Shown here: positions 24,739-35,100 of the stretch, one piece after another
How the letters are laid out: each line of letters begins with the position of its first letter
How positions within the stretch are numbered: position 1 is the stretch's first letter
Origin: Thalassococcus sp. S3
GTDB lineage: Bacteria; Pseudomonadota; Alphaproteobacteria; Rhodobacterales; Rhodobacteraceae
Assembly (NCBI RefSeq): GCF_004216475.1
Contig: NZ_CP022306.1
Span: 1-45,797 of the forward strand
Direction: 5' to 3'
DNA: 45,797 bases
Made by a program: the position numbers and the translations under genes
The notes under the pieces: model-generated
What the model was told of the DNA's origin: nothing
Databases searched by the model: none
Seen by the model: the letters and a program-made list of their open reading frames with translations, nothing else

Positions 24739-25579
24739 CCTGTCCGACCTCCTGGCGTTGCTGGCCCAGCCTGGCGATGCCCAGCTCCATCACGTCGCCG
24801 GGTTTGAGATAGACGGGATCGGGTTTGATCCCCATCCCGACGCCGGGCGGCGTACCGGTGGAGATCACGTCCCCCGGATGCAAGGTGAAAAGCTGACTGA
24901 GATGCGCGATGATCTGGGCCACCGAAAAGATCATGGTCGCGGTGTTGCCGGTCTGCATCCGCTGACCATTTACATCGAGATGCATCGCCAGATCGTGCGG
25001 ATCGGAAACCTCGTCCCGCGTGACCAGCCAGGGGCCGGTCGGGCCAAACGTGTCGCAGCTTTTGCCCTTTGTCCATTGGCCGGTCAGGTTGTTCTGAAAG
25101 TTGCGCTCTGACACGTCGTTGATCACGCAATAGCCTGCGACATGGTTCAACGCATCGGCTTCGCTCACGTATTTCGCCGCCGTACCGATGACGACGCCAA
25201 GTTCCACCTCCCAATCGGTATGCGCCGATCCGCGCGGCATCATGACCGTGTCATCGGGCCCGGAGATCGCCGAATTGGCTTTCATGAACAGGATCGGATG
25301 GTCCGGGATCGCGGCACCCGTCTCGGCCGCATGGTCCGAGTAATTCAGTCCGATACACATGAACTTGCCGATATTGCCGACACAGGGACCCAGGCGCGGG
25401 GCGCCGTCCACCTCTGGCAGACTTGTCGGGTCGAGGCCGCGCAGTTTGTCCAGGCCCGCATCGCTCAGCACGTCGTCCGCGATGTCGGGCACGACGCCCG
25501 ACAAATCCCTGAGCACACCGCCGTCATCCAGCATTCCGGGCTTTTCAGCGCCCGGTTCCCCGTAGCGTAGCAATTTCAT
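24731..25579 (-). CDS. Fumarylacetoacetate hydrolase family, 2,4-diketo-3-deoxy sugar-acid hydrolase-like
   Basis: This 282-residue FAH-family enzyme carries metal ligands E124, E126 (TDWEVELG) and D155 (INDVSERN), plus GLNYSDHAAETG (77-88). Family members cleave C-C bonds of acylpyruvates. Next to an IlvD/Edd dehydratase and a 2-keto-3-deoxy-acid dehydrogenase-like SDR, the natural reading is hydrolysis of a 2,4-diketo-3-deoxy acid to pyruvate plus lactate (from L-fuconate/L-rhamnonate) or glycolate (from a pentonate). Generic ureidoglycolate lyase labels for this family are probably misleading here. Confidence 0.82.
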   Translation of the reverse strand: MKLLRYGEPGAEKPGMLDDGGVLRDLSGVVPDIADDVLSDAGLDKLRGLDPTSLPEVDGAPRLGPCVGNIGKFMCIGLNYSDHAAETGAAIPDHPILFMKANSAISGPDDTVMMPRGSAHTDWEVELGVVIGTAAKYVSEADALNHVAGYCVINDVSERNFQNNLTGQWTKGKSCDTFGPTGPWLVTRDEVSDPHDLAMHLDVNGQRMQTGNTATMIFSVAQIIAHLSQLFTLHPGDVISTGTPPGVGMGIKPDPVYLKPGDVMELGIARLGQQRQEVGQDA

Positions 25580-25624
25580 AAATGTCTCCTTCTGTCCCTG
25601 TTTGGGGCGATGTTCGAAATGATG

Positions 25625-27421
25625 TCAGTGGTTGTCCCGGGGCAGGCCCTTGCGAGAGATGTCGGTGTACTCCGCCGCACCGCGCAGGGTCATACCCTCG
25701 TCAAAGCGCCCAACCCGATCCCGGAAAATCTCCTGCCAGGGTGACTGGCTTGCCGGATGGGGGTAACCCGTCTGTTGCAGCTCCGCGCGCCGCGCGGCCA
25801 GGTCCTCTTCGGAAACAAGCATGTCGGCTGTGCAGGCCTTCAGATCAATCCGCACCCGATCGCCATTCCTCAGCAATGCAAGACCGCCGCCATCCGCCGC
25901 TTCGGGAGAGGCATTCAGGATGGAAGGGGAGCCGGAGGTGCCGGATTGCCGCCCGTCGCCGATGCAGGGCAACGCCTCTACCCCGCGTTTCAGCAGGTAG
26001 GAGGGCGGGCGCATGTTCACGACCTCCGCGCCGCCGGGATATCCTTTCGGGCCGGCCCCGCGCATGAAGAGGATGCAGCGTTCATCGATCTCTTCCGCCG
26101 GATCGTCGATGCGGTGGTGGAAATCTTCGGGGCCGTCAAAGACCACGGCGCGGCCCTCGAACGCGTTCGGGTCATCGGGGTTCGACAGATAGGTCTCACG
26201 GAAGGCTGCGCTGATCACGCTCGTCTTCATGATCGCACTGTCGAAAAGGTTGCCCTTGAGGTTGATGAAACCCGCCTCCGCCATCAGCGGAGCCTCCACG
26301 CTTTTGATCACCCGCTCATCTTCGGACCTTTGCGCGGCACAATTGTCCCCGATGGTCTGGCCGTTGACCGTCATCGCCTGCGGATGCGGAAGGTGATCGG
26401 CCGCCAGCAGCTCGCCCACGACAGCGGGCACGCCGCCGGCGCGCTGATAATCCTCGCCCAGATAGGCACCGGCGGGCTGAAGGTTTACCAAAAGCGGAAC
26501 GTGGTGACCCAGGCGCTGCCAGTCATCATTGTCGAGCGGAACGCCCAGATGCCGGGCGATGGCGTTCAGGTGGATCGGCGCATTCGTAGAGCCGCCAATC
26601 GCCGAATTCACCACGATGGCATTCTCGAACGCCGTGCGGGTCATGATGTCGGACGGACGCAGATCTTCCCAAACCATCTCGACACTGCGCTTGCCGGTCT
26701 CGTAAGCCATCTGCCCACGCTCCCGAAAGGGGGCGGGGATGGCCGCTGAACCGGGCATTTGCATTCCCAACGCTTCGGCCAGCGAATTCATTGTGGTGGC
26801 GGTGCCCATCGTATTACAATAGCCAACCGACGGTGCCGAGGAGGCCACCAGCTCCATGAAACCCTCGTCGTCGATCTCTCCGGCGGCGAGCATTTCACGG
26901 GCTTTCCAGACAATCGTGCCCGACCCGGTGCGCTCCCCCTTGAACCACCCGTTCAGCATCGGGCCGACCGAGAGGGCGATGGCGGGAATATTCACCGTCG
27001 CCGCCGCCATGAGCAAAGCGGGCGTGGTCTTGTCACATCCGATGGTGAGCACAACGCCATCCAACGGATAGCCGTATAGCGTTTCGACAAGGCTCAGATA
27101 GGCCAGGTTGCGGTCCAGCATCGCTGTAGGTCGCTTGCCCGTTTCCTGGATCGGATGCACCGGAACCTCGATGCAGGTGCCGCCCGCCGCGATGATCCCA
27201 TCGCGCACGCGCTTTGCAAGCTCGATGTGATGTCGGTTGCAGGGGCTCAGATCGCTCCCCGTCTGGGCAATCGCGATGATTGGCTTGCCCGATTGCAGCT
27301 CGGCGCGTGTGAGGCCGTAATTCAGATACCGCTCCAGATAAAGCGCGGTCATTTCCGGGTTGTCCGGATTCATGAACCACTTGCGCGAGCGGAGGTCTTC
27401 GATGCCGATCTTCTTGCTCAT
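25625..27421 (-). CDS. Sugar-acid dehydratase, IlvD/Edd family (pentonate/aldonate dehydratase)
   Basis: This 598-residue dehydratase has the three Fe-S cysteines C61 (SPCNRHH), C129 (IGCDKTTP) and C202 (YCNTMGTA), the pattern of the D-xylonate/L-arabonate dehydratase branch and matching its length. It removes water from an aldonate to give a 2-keto-3-deoxy acid. Candidate substrates are D-xylonate, L-arabonate or L-fuconate; the SDR and FAH neighbours favour the non-aldolase, diketo-hydrolase route. It lies 21 bases after the SDR gene in the same operon. Confidence 0.9.
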   Translation of the reverse strand: MSKKIGIEDLRSRKWFMNPDNPEMTALYLERYLNYGLTRAELQSGKPIIAIAQTGSDLSPCNRHHIELAKRVRDGIIAAGGTCIEVPVHPIQETGKRPTAMLDRNLAYLSLVETLYGYPLDGVVLTIGCDKTTPALLMAAATVNIPAIALSVGPMLNGWFKGERTGSGTIVWKAREMLAAGEIDDEGFMELVASSAPSVGYCNTMGTATTMNSLAEALGMQMPGSAAIPAPFRERGQMAYETGKRSVEMVWEDLRPSDIMTRTAFENAIVVNSAIGGSTNAPIHLNAIARHLGVPLDNDDWQRLGHHVPLLVNLQPAGAYLGEDYQRAGGVPAVVGELLAADHLPHPQAMTVNGQTIGDNCAAQRSEDERVIKSVEAPLMAEAGFINLKGNLFDSAIMKTSVISAAFRETYLSNPDDPNAFEGRAVVFDGPEDFHHRIDDPAEEIDERCILFMRGAGPKGYPGGAEVVNMRPPSYLLKRGVEALPCIGDGRQSGTSGSPSILNASPEAADGGGLALLRNGDRVRIDLKACTADMLVSEEDLAARRAELQQTGYPHPASQSPWQEIFRDRVGRFDEGMTLRGAAEYTDISRKGLPRDNH

Positions 27422-27442
27422 GAGAAATCCTTTGCTGGAACG

Positions 27443-28207
<765 letters not shown>

Positions 28208-28281
28208 TCATTCGAGCCCTTGATTTCTGTTAGCGTATGACAGCAAATCGGCGAAGACCAGACAGCGAAGGGTGTGTCGAT

Positions 28282-29145
28282 ATGCAGATTGCAGTGCTTG
28301 GAACCGGATTGATGGGCGCCCCGATGGGGGCCAACCTGCTCAAAGCCGGGTTCGATCTGACTGTCTGGAACCGCTCGACCGCAAAGGCGCAGCCGCTGGC
28401 CGCGCAAGGCGCCACCGTCGCCGACACGGCTGCGGACGCGGTCGCTGGCAAGGACGTGGTGATCACCATGCTGAGCGATGGCCCCACGGTTCTTGCGCTG
28501 GTCGATCAGATCGCGCCCGCACTGCGGCAGGGCGCGCTTTGGATCGACATGTCCTCCACTCGCCCCGAGGAAGCCCGCGCCCAGGCCGCGCGGCTGAGCC
28601 CGCTGGGCGTGGCCCATCTCGACGCGCCGGTCTCTGGTGGGACAAAGGGCGCGGAAAGCGGCTCTCTCGCCATCATGGTCGGCGGTAAAGCGGAAACCTT
28701 CGCCACCGCGACCCCTGTTTTCGAAGCGATGGGCCGTCCCACCCATGTCGGCCCGTCCGGGACCGGCCAGCTTTCCAAGCTCTGCAACCAGGCCATCGTC
28801 GCGGTCACGATCGGCGCTGTGGCCGAGGCGATGTTTCTGGCCGAAAGCGGTGGCGCGGACCCCGCCGCCCTGCGTGCCGCGCTGCAGGGCGGATTCGCCG
28901 ACAGCACCATCCTGCAACAGCATGGAGCCCGCATGACGACCGGAGATTTCAATCCCGGCGGCCTCTCCAAATTTCAGCTCAAGGACCTCGACAACGTGCT
29001 GAACGAGGCGCGTGCTCACGACCTTACGCTTCCTGTCACTCAACATATCCGTGACCGCTTTGCCTATTTTGTCGAGGACATGGCGGGCGGGGAGCTGGAT
29101 CACTCCGGCCTCTATCTCGAACTCAAGCGGCAGAACGGATTGTGA
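28282..29145 (+). CDS. 3-hydroxyisobutyrate dehydrogenase-family oxidoreductase
   Basis: This 287-residue beta-hydroxyacid dehydrogenase has the cofactor motif GTGLMG (7-12), substrate loop DAPVSGGTKGAESG (114-127) and catalytic K166 (LSKLCNQ). The standard DAPVSGG loop is that of tartronate semialdehyde reductase, 3-hydroxyisobutyrate dehydrogenase and L-threonate 2-dehydrogenase (LtnD). LtnD is notable because the rest of an L-threonate pathway (otnK/C/I) is on the same molecule. The ATG at 28282 follows GAAGGGTG. It is divergent from the dehydratase operon and convergent with the GntR gene, 4 bases apart. Confidence 0.85.
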   Translation: MQIAVLGTGLMGAPMGANLLKAGFDLTVWNRSTAKAQPLAAQGATVADTAADAVAGKDVVITMLSDGPTVLALVDQIAPALRQGALWIDMSSTRPEEARAQAARLSPLGVAHLDAPVSGGTKGAESGSLAIMVGGKAETFATATPVFEAMGRPTHVGPSGTGQLSKLCNQAIVAVTIGAVAEAMFLAESGGADPAALRAALQGGFADSTILQQHGARMTTGDFNPGGLSKFQLKDLDNVLNEARAHDLTLPVTQHIRDRFAYFVEDMAGGELDHSGLYLELKRQNGL

Positions 29146-29149
29146 CATC

Positions 29150-29797
29150 TCAGACCACCAGATTGCGTTTGAGGTGGTCGTAAATCGCATCCCGGCATTG
29201 CACGACGTCGCGGGCCAGCGCGGCGTTCAGAATGGCCTGATGCTCGGCGATGATGGCACGGAAGTAATCCGCGCCGAAATCACGCTCCAGCCCAACCATC
29301 TGCTGCCGGAACTGGATATAGATATTGCCGTAGGTCTCTCTCAGGATCGGGGAGCCGCAGGCAGAGATCAGCGTTTCGTGGAATTCCCTCTCGGCATCCG
29401 ACCACAGCGCCATCGGCGGCTGACCGTCCTCTGACCGGACGACCTGGGTTTCGATATGTTTCAGCTTGTGGTGCGCCGCGGACAAGCCCGCCTCCCAGGC
29501 CACACCGCCTTTCTGCATCGACAGGATTGCACCCTCCTGTTCCAGCAGGATCCGAAACTGCGTGATGTCGCGTCGCCGTTCCGGGGTGGTCATGCGGGCC
29601 CGGAACCCGCGCTGCATTTCGAAATCCACCAGGCCCACCGTCGAGAGCCTGAGCAACACATCCCGTATCGTATTGGCGGAACAGCCATATTCGCCCTGAA
29701 GCTCCGACGGCTTGAGCTTCTGACCCGGACGAAAAGCCGCCGTCATCAGCTTGCGCTGGATGTCCTCGTAGATGTCTGGCGTATCAATCCGCGTCAC
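29150..29797 (-). CDS. GntR-family regulator (FadR/FCD subfamily)
   Basis: This 215-residue regulator has an N-terminal winged helix-turn-helix (about 8-70; SELQGEYGCSANTIRDVLLRL) and a C-terminal all-helical FCD effector domain with the acid/histidine residues typical of organic-acid sensing. UxuR, ExuR and LldR belong to this subfamily. It is divergent from the TRAP-uxaA operon, so it probably controls it and possibly the uronate genes further on. The start is GTG at 29797. A 16-bp AT-rich palindrome lies 32 bases upstream of the start. Confidence 0.88.
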   Translation of the reverse strand: MTRIDTPDIYEDIQRKLMTAAFRPGQKLKPSELQGEYGCSANTIRDVLLRLSTVGLVDFEMQRGFRARMTTPERRRDITQFRILLEQEGAILSMQKGGVAWEAGLSAAHHKLKHIETQVVRSEDGQPPMALWSDAEREFHETLISACGSPILRETYGNIYIQFRQQMVGLERDFGADYFRAIIAEHQAILNAALARDVVQCRDAIYDHLKRNLVV

Positions 29798-29828
29798 GTG
29801 CGACTCGTTGTTTCTTGCGATTTCTCTA

Positions 29829-29844
29829 AAATTTCGAAATTTTC
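29829..29844. promoter_or_regulatory. Palindrome, candidate GntR operator
   Basis: AAAATTTCGAAATTTT is a perfect 16-bp palindrome between the GntR gene and the divergent TRAP operon. Related TTTTCGA/TTTTCAA elements follow with 9-10 base spacing up to about 29862. It sits just upstream of a reasonable promoter and is the best operator candidate for the adjacent regulator. Confidence 0.45.
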
Positions 29845-29863
29845 GAGATTTTCAAGTTTTTGT

Positions 29864-29892
29864 TGGCAGAGGCCTGAGCGATTGTTACGCTC
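29864..29892 (+). promoter_or_regulatory. Promoter of the second TRAP operon
   Basis: TTGGCA (29864-29869) and TACGCT (29887-29892) are spaced by 17 bases upstream of dctP. The -35 is good and the -10 moderate. Confidence 0.45.
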
Positions 29893-29958
29893 CCTCCACG
29901 CGCAACCGGAAGAAGGCGAACCGCACCGCCGGTCGCGCACCTGAATGGGAGGACATCA

Positions 29959-30975
29959 ATGAAGACATTCGTGCAAGCGGCCGCCGCGGCTGCTCTTGTC
30001 GCATCGACGGCGCTGAGCGCGTCAGCCGAAACGACAACCCTGCGCATCCAGACGCATTACGCGCCCGAGACCGTGTCGGGCAGGTTGGCTGCGCAGTACA
30101 TGGAAGACATCCAGACGATGTCGAACGGCGAGATCGAAGTGGAAATGTTCTACAGCTCGTCAGTGGTCAAATCGGTCGAAACCTTCGACGCGGCCGCGAC
30201 GGGCATTCTGGATTGCGACATGACCGGCGGTGGCTACCAGACCGGCAAGAACTCCGCCTTCCAGTTCGTGGGCGACATCATGGGTGGCTACGACACACCC
30301 TATCAGCAGCTCTCTTGGCTCTATTTCGGGGGCGGCCTGGAAGCGGCAGCACCTCTTTACAACAAATATGGCATGGAGCTGATCGGCTGGTGGGTCTACG
30401 GGCAGGAAAGCTTTGCCTCCTCCAAGCCCATCGCCACGGTGGAAGACTTCAAGGACTGGAAATTCCGCTCGCCTCCGGGCATGCAGACCAAGATCTTTGA
30501 AAAGCTGGGCGCAGCGCCCATCGTGATGGACTTTACCGAGATCTTCACGGCGCTTGAAACCGGCATCATTGACGGCGCGGATGCGTCCGGTCTGGCCAAC
30601 AATGTGGGTCTTGGCCTTTACGACATCGTCAAATATGCCAACTTCCCCGGCTTCCACTCGATGCCATCGGACCATCTGGCCTGTAACAAGGCCGTCTTTG
30701 ACGCGATGCCCGCGCATCATCAAAAGATCATGAAGGTCGCCATGGAGGCATTGGCCCTGCGCACCGCGCTGACATTCGAGAAAAAGAATGCAGAGGCCGC
30801 GGCTCAACTGCGCGATCAGGGCGTGACCCTGTCGCAATGGGCGCCTGAAGAGCTGGCCAAGTTCCGCGCCGCGGCACAGGCCACATGGCCCGAATTCGCG
30901 GACACGCCCGAAGCCAAGGCGCTGGTCGACGCGCACCTGACCTATCTGGGTCAACTGGGGCTCGTCTCCGAATAA
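29959..30975 (+). CDS. TRAP transporter substrate-binding protein, DctP family (second system)
   Basis: This 338-residue periplasmic protein has a signal peptide (about 1-23, cleavage after SASA) and the DctP fold, including DFKDWKFRSPPGMQTKIFEKLG around 155-176 with the conserved arginine. It feeds the large DctQ/DctM pair encoded downstream. The adjoining uxaA-family dehydratase and FadR-type GntR regulator make a sugar acid the likely ligand. A very stable hairpin follows its stop codon. Confidence 0.92.
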   Translation: MKTFVQAAAAAALVASTALSASAETTTLRIQTHYAPETVSGRLAAQYMEDIQTMSNGEIEVEMFYSSSVVKSVETFDAAATGILDCDMTGGGYQTGKNSAFQFVGDIMGGYDTPYQQLSWLYFGGGLEAAAPLYNKYGMELIGWWVYGQESFASSKPIATVEDFKDWKFRSPPGMQTKIFEKLGAAPIVMDFTEIFTALETGIIDGADASGLANNVGLGLYDIVKYANFPGFHSMPSDHLACNKAVFDAMPAHHQKIMKVAMEALALRTALTFEKKNAEAAAQLRDQGVTLSQWAPEELAKFRAAAQATWPEFADTPEAKALVDAHLTYLGQLGLVSE

Positions 30976-30985
30976 GCCTGATCGG

Positions 30986-31004
30986 CGGGGCCCTTAGGGC
31001 CCCG
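30986..31004 (+). terminator. Intercistronic stem-loop after the second dctP
   Basis: CGGGGCCC (30986-30993) pairs perfectly with GGGCCCCG (30997-31004) around a TTA loop. With no U tract it is likely an mRNA stabiliser or attenuator, favouring binding protein over membrane subunits as in the first TRAP operon. Confidence 0.55.
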
Positions 31005-31055
31005 TCCTGCCCGGAGGACAACGCAGCCGGGCTTCACCACAGAGGGGGAAACACG

Positions 31056-31961
31056 ATGCAGGAGCGCTCCGGCAGCCTGATCGAATGGCTTGTGCCCTTG
31101 GGCTTCATCTTTTGCTCCGGTTGGGTGATCTGGCACATGCCGGCCTTCACCCTGGATTTCGCGCCGCCCGACGATCCATCCCAATTCGACAAACTGTCCG
31201 CGCTCTTCCAGCGCAATGACGTGACCCCCGGGCTGGGCGGCCTCTTTGGCGGTTTCGCCGATGCCGTGGACTGGCTGGCCATGCTCGGCCTGCCCCTCTT
31301 TGCCATTCTGGGCGTGATAACCGTGCGCCGTGCGCCGATGGAGTTCGAAAGCTGGCGCCCCGCCGACCGGCTTGCCGTGTTTATCGGGCGCATCACGATG
31401 ATGCTGGTCGTCGTTCTGTGCTGTGTGATGCTTTATGAGGTGTTCGTCCGCTACGTGCTGAACGCCGCCACCCTTTGGGCCAACGAACTGTCGCTCTGGC
31501 TGGCCGGTTTCATCTTCCTTTGCGCGGGCCTCTACGCGATGCAGCAGCGCAGCCATATCCGTATCTTCCTGCTTTACGACTATTGCCCGCGCTCGGTTCA
31601 GCGTTTGTTTGACTGTATCTCGACCTTTCTGATCGTTGTGTTCGCCTTCTTCCTCGTCTTCGGCGGCTACGGCGAAGCGTTCGACAAGTTCTATCGCTGG
31701 GAAACCTTCGGGACCGCTTTCGATCCTCCGATCCCGGCCACGATCAAGCCCGCCGTGCTGATCGTGATCTCTCTCGTGGCGCTGCAGGCGGTGGTCAACC
31801 TGATCTCGGACTGGAACGCCGAGCCGGTGATCCACACCGCCGCCGATGACATCGACGAAGACGAATTACGCCGCATGCGTGAAGCGGTGGGCGACAGCGG
31901 CGTGGGGGACAAGGACGTAACCCGCAGCGCCGTTCAGCATGGCGCGGGAGGCAAGGATTGA
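31056..31961 (+). CDS. TRAP transporter small membrane subunit, DctQ family, enlarged
   Basis: This 301-residue membrane protein contains the DctQ core in its central and C-terminal part (FVRYVLNAATLWANELSLWL around 130-149). It is about 110-130 residues longer than ordinary DctQ. The extra N-terminal part carries two additional hydrophobic segments and a soluble loop, and the C-terminus ends in an acidic tail (DDIDEDELRRM). The ATG at 31056 has AGAGGGGGA upstream. The stop overlaps the dctM start (TGATG). Confidence 0.87.
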   Translation: MQERSGSLIEWLVPLGFIFCSGWVIWHMPAFTLDFAPPDDPSQFDKLSALFQRNDVTPGLGGLFGGFADAVDWLAMLGLPLFAILGVITVRRAPMEFESWRPADRLAVFIGRITMMLVVVLCCVMLYEVFVRYVLNAATLWANELSLWLAGFIFLCAGLYAMQQRSHIRIFLLYDYCPRSVQRLFDCISTFLIVVFAFFLVFGGYGEAFDKFYRWETFGTAFDPPIPATIKPAVLIVISLVALQAVVNLISDWNAEPVIHTAADDIDEDELRRMREAVGDSGVGDKDVTRSAVQHGAGGKD

Positions 31962-33589
31962 TGGATATCGGAACGATCTCTCTGGTCCTGATGATCGGCC
32001 TTCTCGTCCTGCTCTCCATCGGCATGCCTCTGGGCTTTGCCTCCGCCTTCATGGCGGTGGTCGTCCTCTTCATGCGGTTCGAGCCGGACGTGCTGCTGGA
32101 CCCCACGCTTTGGGGCGAGGGGTTTTTGACCGGGCGACCGGGCAGCGGGCCTCTGAATATCTTATCGCAGCGCATCTACGGCGATGTGATGACGAGTTAC
32201 GTGCTCATATCCATACCGCTTTTCATATTCATGGCCGCTCTGCTTGAGCGGTCGGGCATCGCCAAGTCGATGTATGACAGCCTCAACATCTGGCTGAACC
32301 GCACGCGGGGCGGCATCGCCATCGTGACCTCGATCATGGCCGTCATCATGGCCGCGATGTCCGGCATCATCGGCGGAGAGGTTGTTCTGCTGGGCCTGAT
32401 CGCCCTGCCCCAGATGCTGCGGCTGGGATATAATCAGAACCTCGCCATCGGCACGATCTGCGCCTCCGGCAGCCTGGGCACGATGATCCCGCCGTCGATC
32501 GTTCTGATCATCTACGGGCTGATTACCGAGACCTCGATCAAGGCGCTCTTCACCGCGTCCTTCATCCCCGGCTTCATGCTGGCGTCGTTCATCATCATCT
32601 ACATCATCATCCGCACGCAGCTGAACCCAGACCACGCCCCCCTGCCCGAGCCCATCCCGGGAGAGCCCGAAGGCCCCGAAAAGCGCAAGCTCTTCGCCGC
32701 GTTTCTCTGCGTGCTGGTTGCGGGCTTCTGGACGTTCTTCACCCTGCGTGTCCTCTTCTTTGAATATTCCGGCCAGAACGCGGCCCAGACCGGCGATCCA
32801 ATCCGATTTGGCACGATGGATTACTTGCCCTGGTTTGCCGGAACCGTCGCCATTGCGCTGGCCCTGATCTTCTTTGTCTTCGGAAAGGAACGTACCGCCC
32901 GGGGCTGGAACATGGGCAAGGGCCTGGTTCCTCCGATCATCATCATCGGCGTGGTGCTAGGGTCGATCTATATGGGTATCACCGGCATCACCGAAGCCGC
33001 CGGCATGGGCGCCTTCGCCGTGCTTGTCCTTGCCGTGCTGCGGGGAGAGTTCAGTTGGGATCTTCTTTGGGATGCTTTGATGCGCACGCTGAAATCCACC
33101 GGGACGATCATCTGGGTGACCATCGGCGCCACGGCGCTTGCCGGCGCCTACACCATCGCGGGCGGGCCGACCTATGTGGCGAACCTGATCCTGGGCACCG
33201 ACCTGCCCACGATGGGCATCCTGCTGATCATGATGCTGATCCTGCTCTTCATGGGCGCTTTCATGGATTGGGTCGGCATCGTGCTCCTGATCATCCCCGT
33301 CTTCCTGCCCATCGTGCAACGCCTGCCGATCGAGGAGATCGGCTTTATCGGAGAGCTTCAGCCGAAATACCTGGCTGTCTGGTTCGGCGTGCTCTTCTGC
33401 ATGAACATGCAGGTCAGTTTCCTCTCTCCCCCCTTCGGCCCGGCAGCGTTTTATCTGAAATCCGTGGCCCCGCCGCATATCTCGCTGACCGATATCTTCA
33501 AAGGGTTCCTACCCTTCATCGGTATCCAGCTTCTGGCCCTTTCGGTGCTGATCATCTGGCCGCCGATTGTCGAGATCCTGCTGAATTAA
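31961..33589 (+). CDS. TRAP transporter large permease subunit, DctM family, enlarged
   Basis: This 542-residue permease is over 100 residues longer than usual DctM. The conserved regions are present: GEVVLLGLIALPQML, GSLGTMIPPSIVLIIYG and GAFMDWVGIVLLIIP. The extra length lies mainly between the two halves (about 225-315), where a charged proline-rich loop (PLPEPIPGEPEGPEKR) and further hydrophobic spans occur. Enlarged Q and M subunits together suggest a co-evolved TRAP subtype. The uxaA-family gene follows after 8 bases. Confidence 0.9.
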   Translation: MDIGTISLVLMIGLLVLLSIGMPLGFASAFMAVVVLFMRFEPDVLLDPTLWGEGFLTGRPGSGPLNILSQRIYGDVMTSYVLISIPLFIFMAALLERSGIAKSMYDSLNIWLNRTRGGIAIVTSIMAVIMAAMSGIIGGEVVLLGLIALPQMLRLGYNQNLAIGTICASGSLGTMIPPSIVLIIYGLITETSIKALFTASFIPGFMLASFIIIYIIIRTQLNPDHAPLPEPIPGEPEGPEKRKLFAAFLCVLVAGFWTFFTLRVLFFEYSGQNAAQTGDPIRFGTMDYLPWFAGTVAIALALIFFVFGKERTARGWNMGKGLVPPIIIIGVVLGSIYMGITGITEAAGMGAFAVLVLAVLRGEFSWDLLWDALMRTLKSTGTIIWVTIGATALAGAYTIAGGPTYVANLILGTDLPTMGILLIMMLILLFMGAFMDWVGIVLLIIPVFLPIVQRLPIEEIGFIGELQPKYLAVWFGVLFCMNMQVSFLSPPFGPAAFYLKSVAPPHISLTDIFKGFLPFIGIQLLALSVLIIWPPIVEILLN

Positions 33590-33597
33590 GGTGTGCG

Positions 33598-35100
33598 ATG
33601 ACCGATACGATCCGCCTCGATCCCGCCGACAATGTCGTCACGGCCACCCGCGCGCTTGAGGCCGGCCACGCTGTCGAAGGCACGGCCACCCGTGCGCTGA
33701 TCCCGTCGGGTCACAAGATCGCCACGCAGGCCATCGCACAGGGCGATGCGGTGCGCAAATATGCGCAACTGATCGGCTATGCCTCCGCCGACATTGCGGC
33801 GGGGGAGCATGTGCACACCCACAACGTGGCCTTCCGCAACACCGATCAGACCTATGACTTCGGCACCGATCTGCGCCCTGCCCGCCCGGTGGAGCCTGCG
33901 GTCTTCCAGGGCTACCGCCGGGAAAACGGCCAGGTCGGGACGCGCAACTACATCGCAGTCGTCACCTCGGTGAATTGCTCGGCCACCGCGGCGCGGATGA
34001 TCGCGGCGCATTTCACACACGAACGGCTTGCCGAGTATCCCAACGTGGATGGCGTCGTCGCCTATGTGCACGGCACCGGCTGCGGCATGGCTGGCGACGG
34101 TGACGGGTTCGAGGCATTGCAGCGGGTGATGTGGGGCTATGCCCGCCATCCCAATCACGCCGCCGTTCTGATGGTCGGTCTGGGCTGTGAGATGAACCAG
34201 ATCGACTGGCTGCTTGACGCTTACGGTCTCAGGCACTCCGAAACCTTCCAGACCATGAACATCCAGTCCGTGGCCGGTCTGCGTCGCACGGTCGAGGCGG
34301 GGATCGCCAAGATCACCGACATGCTGCCCCATGCCAATCGCGCCACGCGTGAGCCCTGCCCGACCTCCGCGCTGAAAGTCGCGTTACAATGCGGCGGCTC
34401 TGATGCGTGGTCCGGCATCACCGCCAACCCGGCCCTGGGATACGCAACCGACCTGCTGGTCGCGCAAGGCGGCACCGGCGTTCTGGCCGAAACGCCCGAG
34501 ATCTACGGGGCCGAGCACCTGCTGACCCGCCGCGCCGTCAGCACCGATGTGGGCGAGCGTCTGATCGGCCTGATCCGATGGTGGGAAGACTACACCGCCC
34601 GCAACAAGGGCTCGATGGACAACAACCCAAGCCCCGGCAACAAGAAGGGTGGACTGACCACGATCCTCGAAAAGTCGCTGGGCGCGGCAGCCAAGGGCGG
34701 GACCACGCCGCTGACCGGTGTCTACAAATACGCCGAGGAGGTGCGGGCCGCCGGTTTCACCTTCATGGACAGCCCTGGCTATGATCCCGCCTCGGTCACC
34801 GGCCAGATCGCGGGGGGCTGCACCCTTGTGTGCTTCACCACCGGGCGCGGCTCTGCCTTTGGATCCAAACCCGCACCAACGATCAAGATCGCCACGAATT
34901 CCGAAATGTATGCCCGCATGACCGAAGACATGGACATCAATGCGGGCGACATCCTCTCCGGCGGCGTCAGCGTCGAGGAGAAGGGGCGCGAGATCTTCGA
35001 GATGTTCCTCGACGTGGCATCCGGGCGCCCCAGCAAGTCCGAGGCGCAGGGATTGGGCGATTACGAATTCGTGCCCTGGCAAATCGGGGCGGTGATGTGA
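33598..35100 (+). CDS. UxaA/GarD-family sugar-acid dehydratase (altronate dehydratase-like)
   Basis: This 500-residue protein has an N-terminal SAF domain (about 1-95; AGEHVHTHN) joined to the large UxaA/SuyB-type C-terminal domain (RENGQVGTRNYIAV, HGTGCGM, GLGCEMNQID), as in altronate dehydratase (about 495 residues). Altronate dehydratase makes 2-keto-3-deoxygluconate from D-altronate in galacturonate breakdown. D-galactarate dehydratase and sulfolactate sulfo-lyase are relatives, so the substrate is not certain. The TRAP transporter precedes it and an AroE-like gene overlaps its stop by four bases (GTGA). No dedicated tagaturonate reductase was recognised. Confidence 0.82.
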   Translation: MTDTIRLDPADNVVTATRALEAGHAVEGTATRALIPSGHKIATQAIAQGDAVRKYAQLIGYASADIAAGEHVHTHNVAFRNTDQTYDFGTDLRPARPVEPAVFQGYRRENGQVGTRNYIAVVTSVNCSATAARMIAAHFTHERLAEYPNVDGVVAYVHGTGCGMAGDGDGFEALQRVMWGYARHPNHAAVLMVGLGCEMNQIDWLLDAYGLRHSETFQTMNIQSVAGLRRTVEAGIAKITDMLPHANRATREPCPTSALKVALQCGGSDAWSGITANPALGYATDLLVAQGGTGVLAETPEIYGAEHLLTRRAVSTDVGERLIGLIRWWEDYTARNKGSMDNNPSPGNKKGGLTTILEKSLGAAAKGGTTPLTGVYKYAEEVRAAGFTFMDSPGYDPASVTGQIAGGCTLVCFTTGRGSAFGSKPAPTIKIATNSEMYARMTEDMDINAGDILSGGVSVEEKGREIFEMFLDVASGRPSKSEAQGLGDYEFVPWQIGAVM

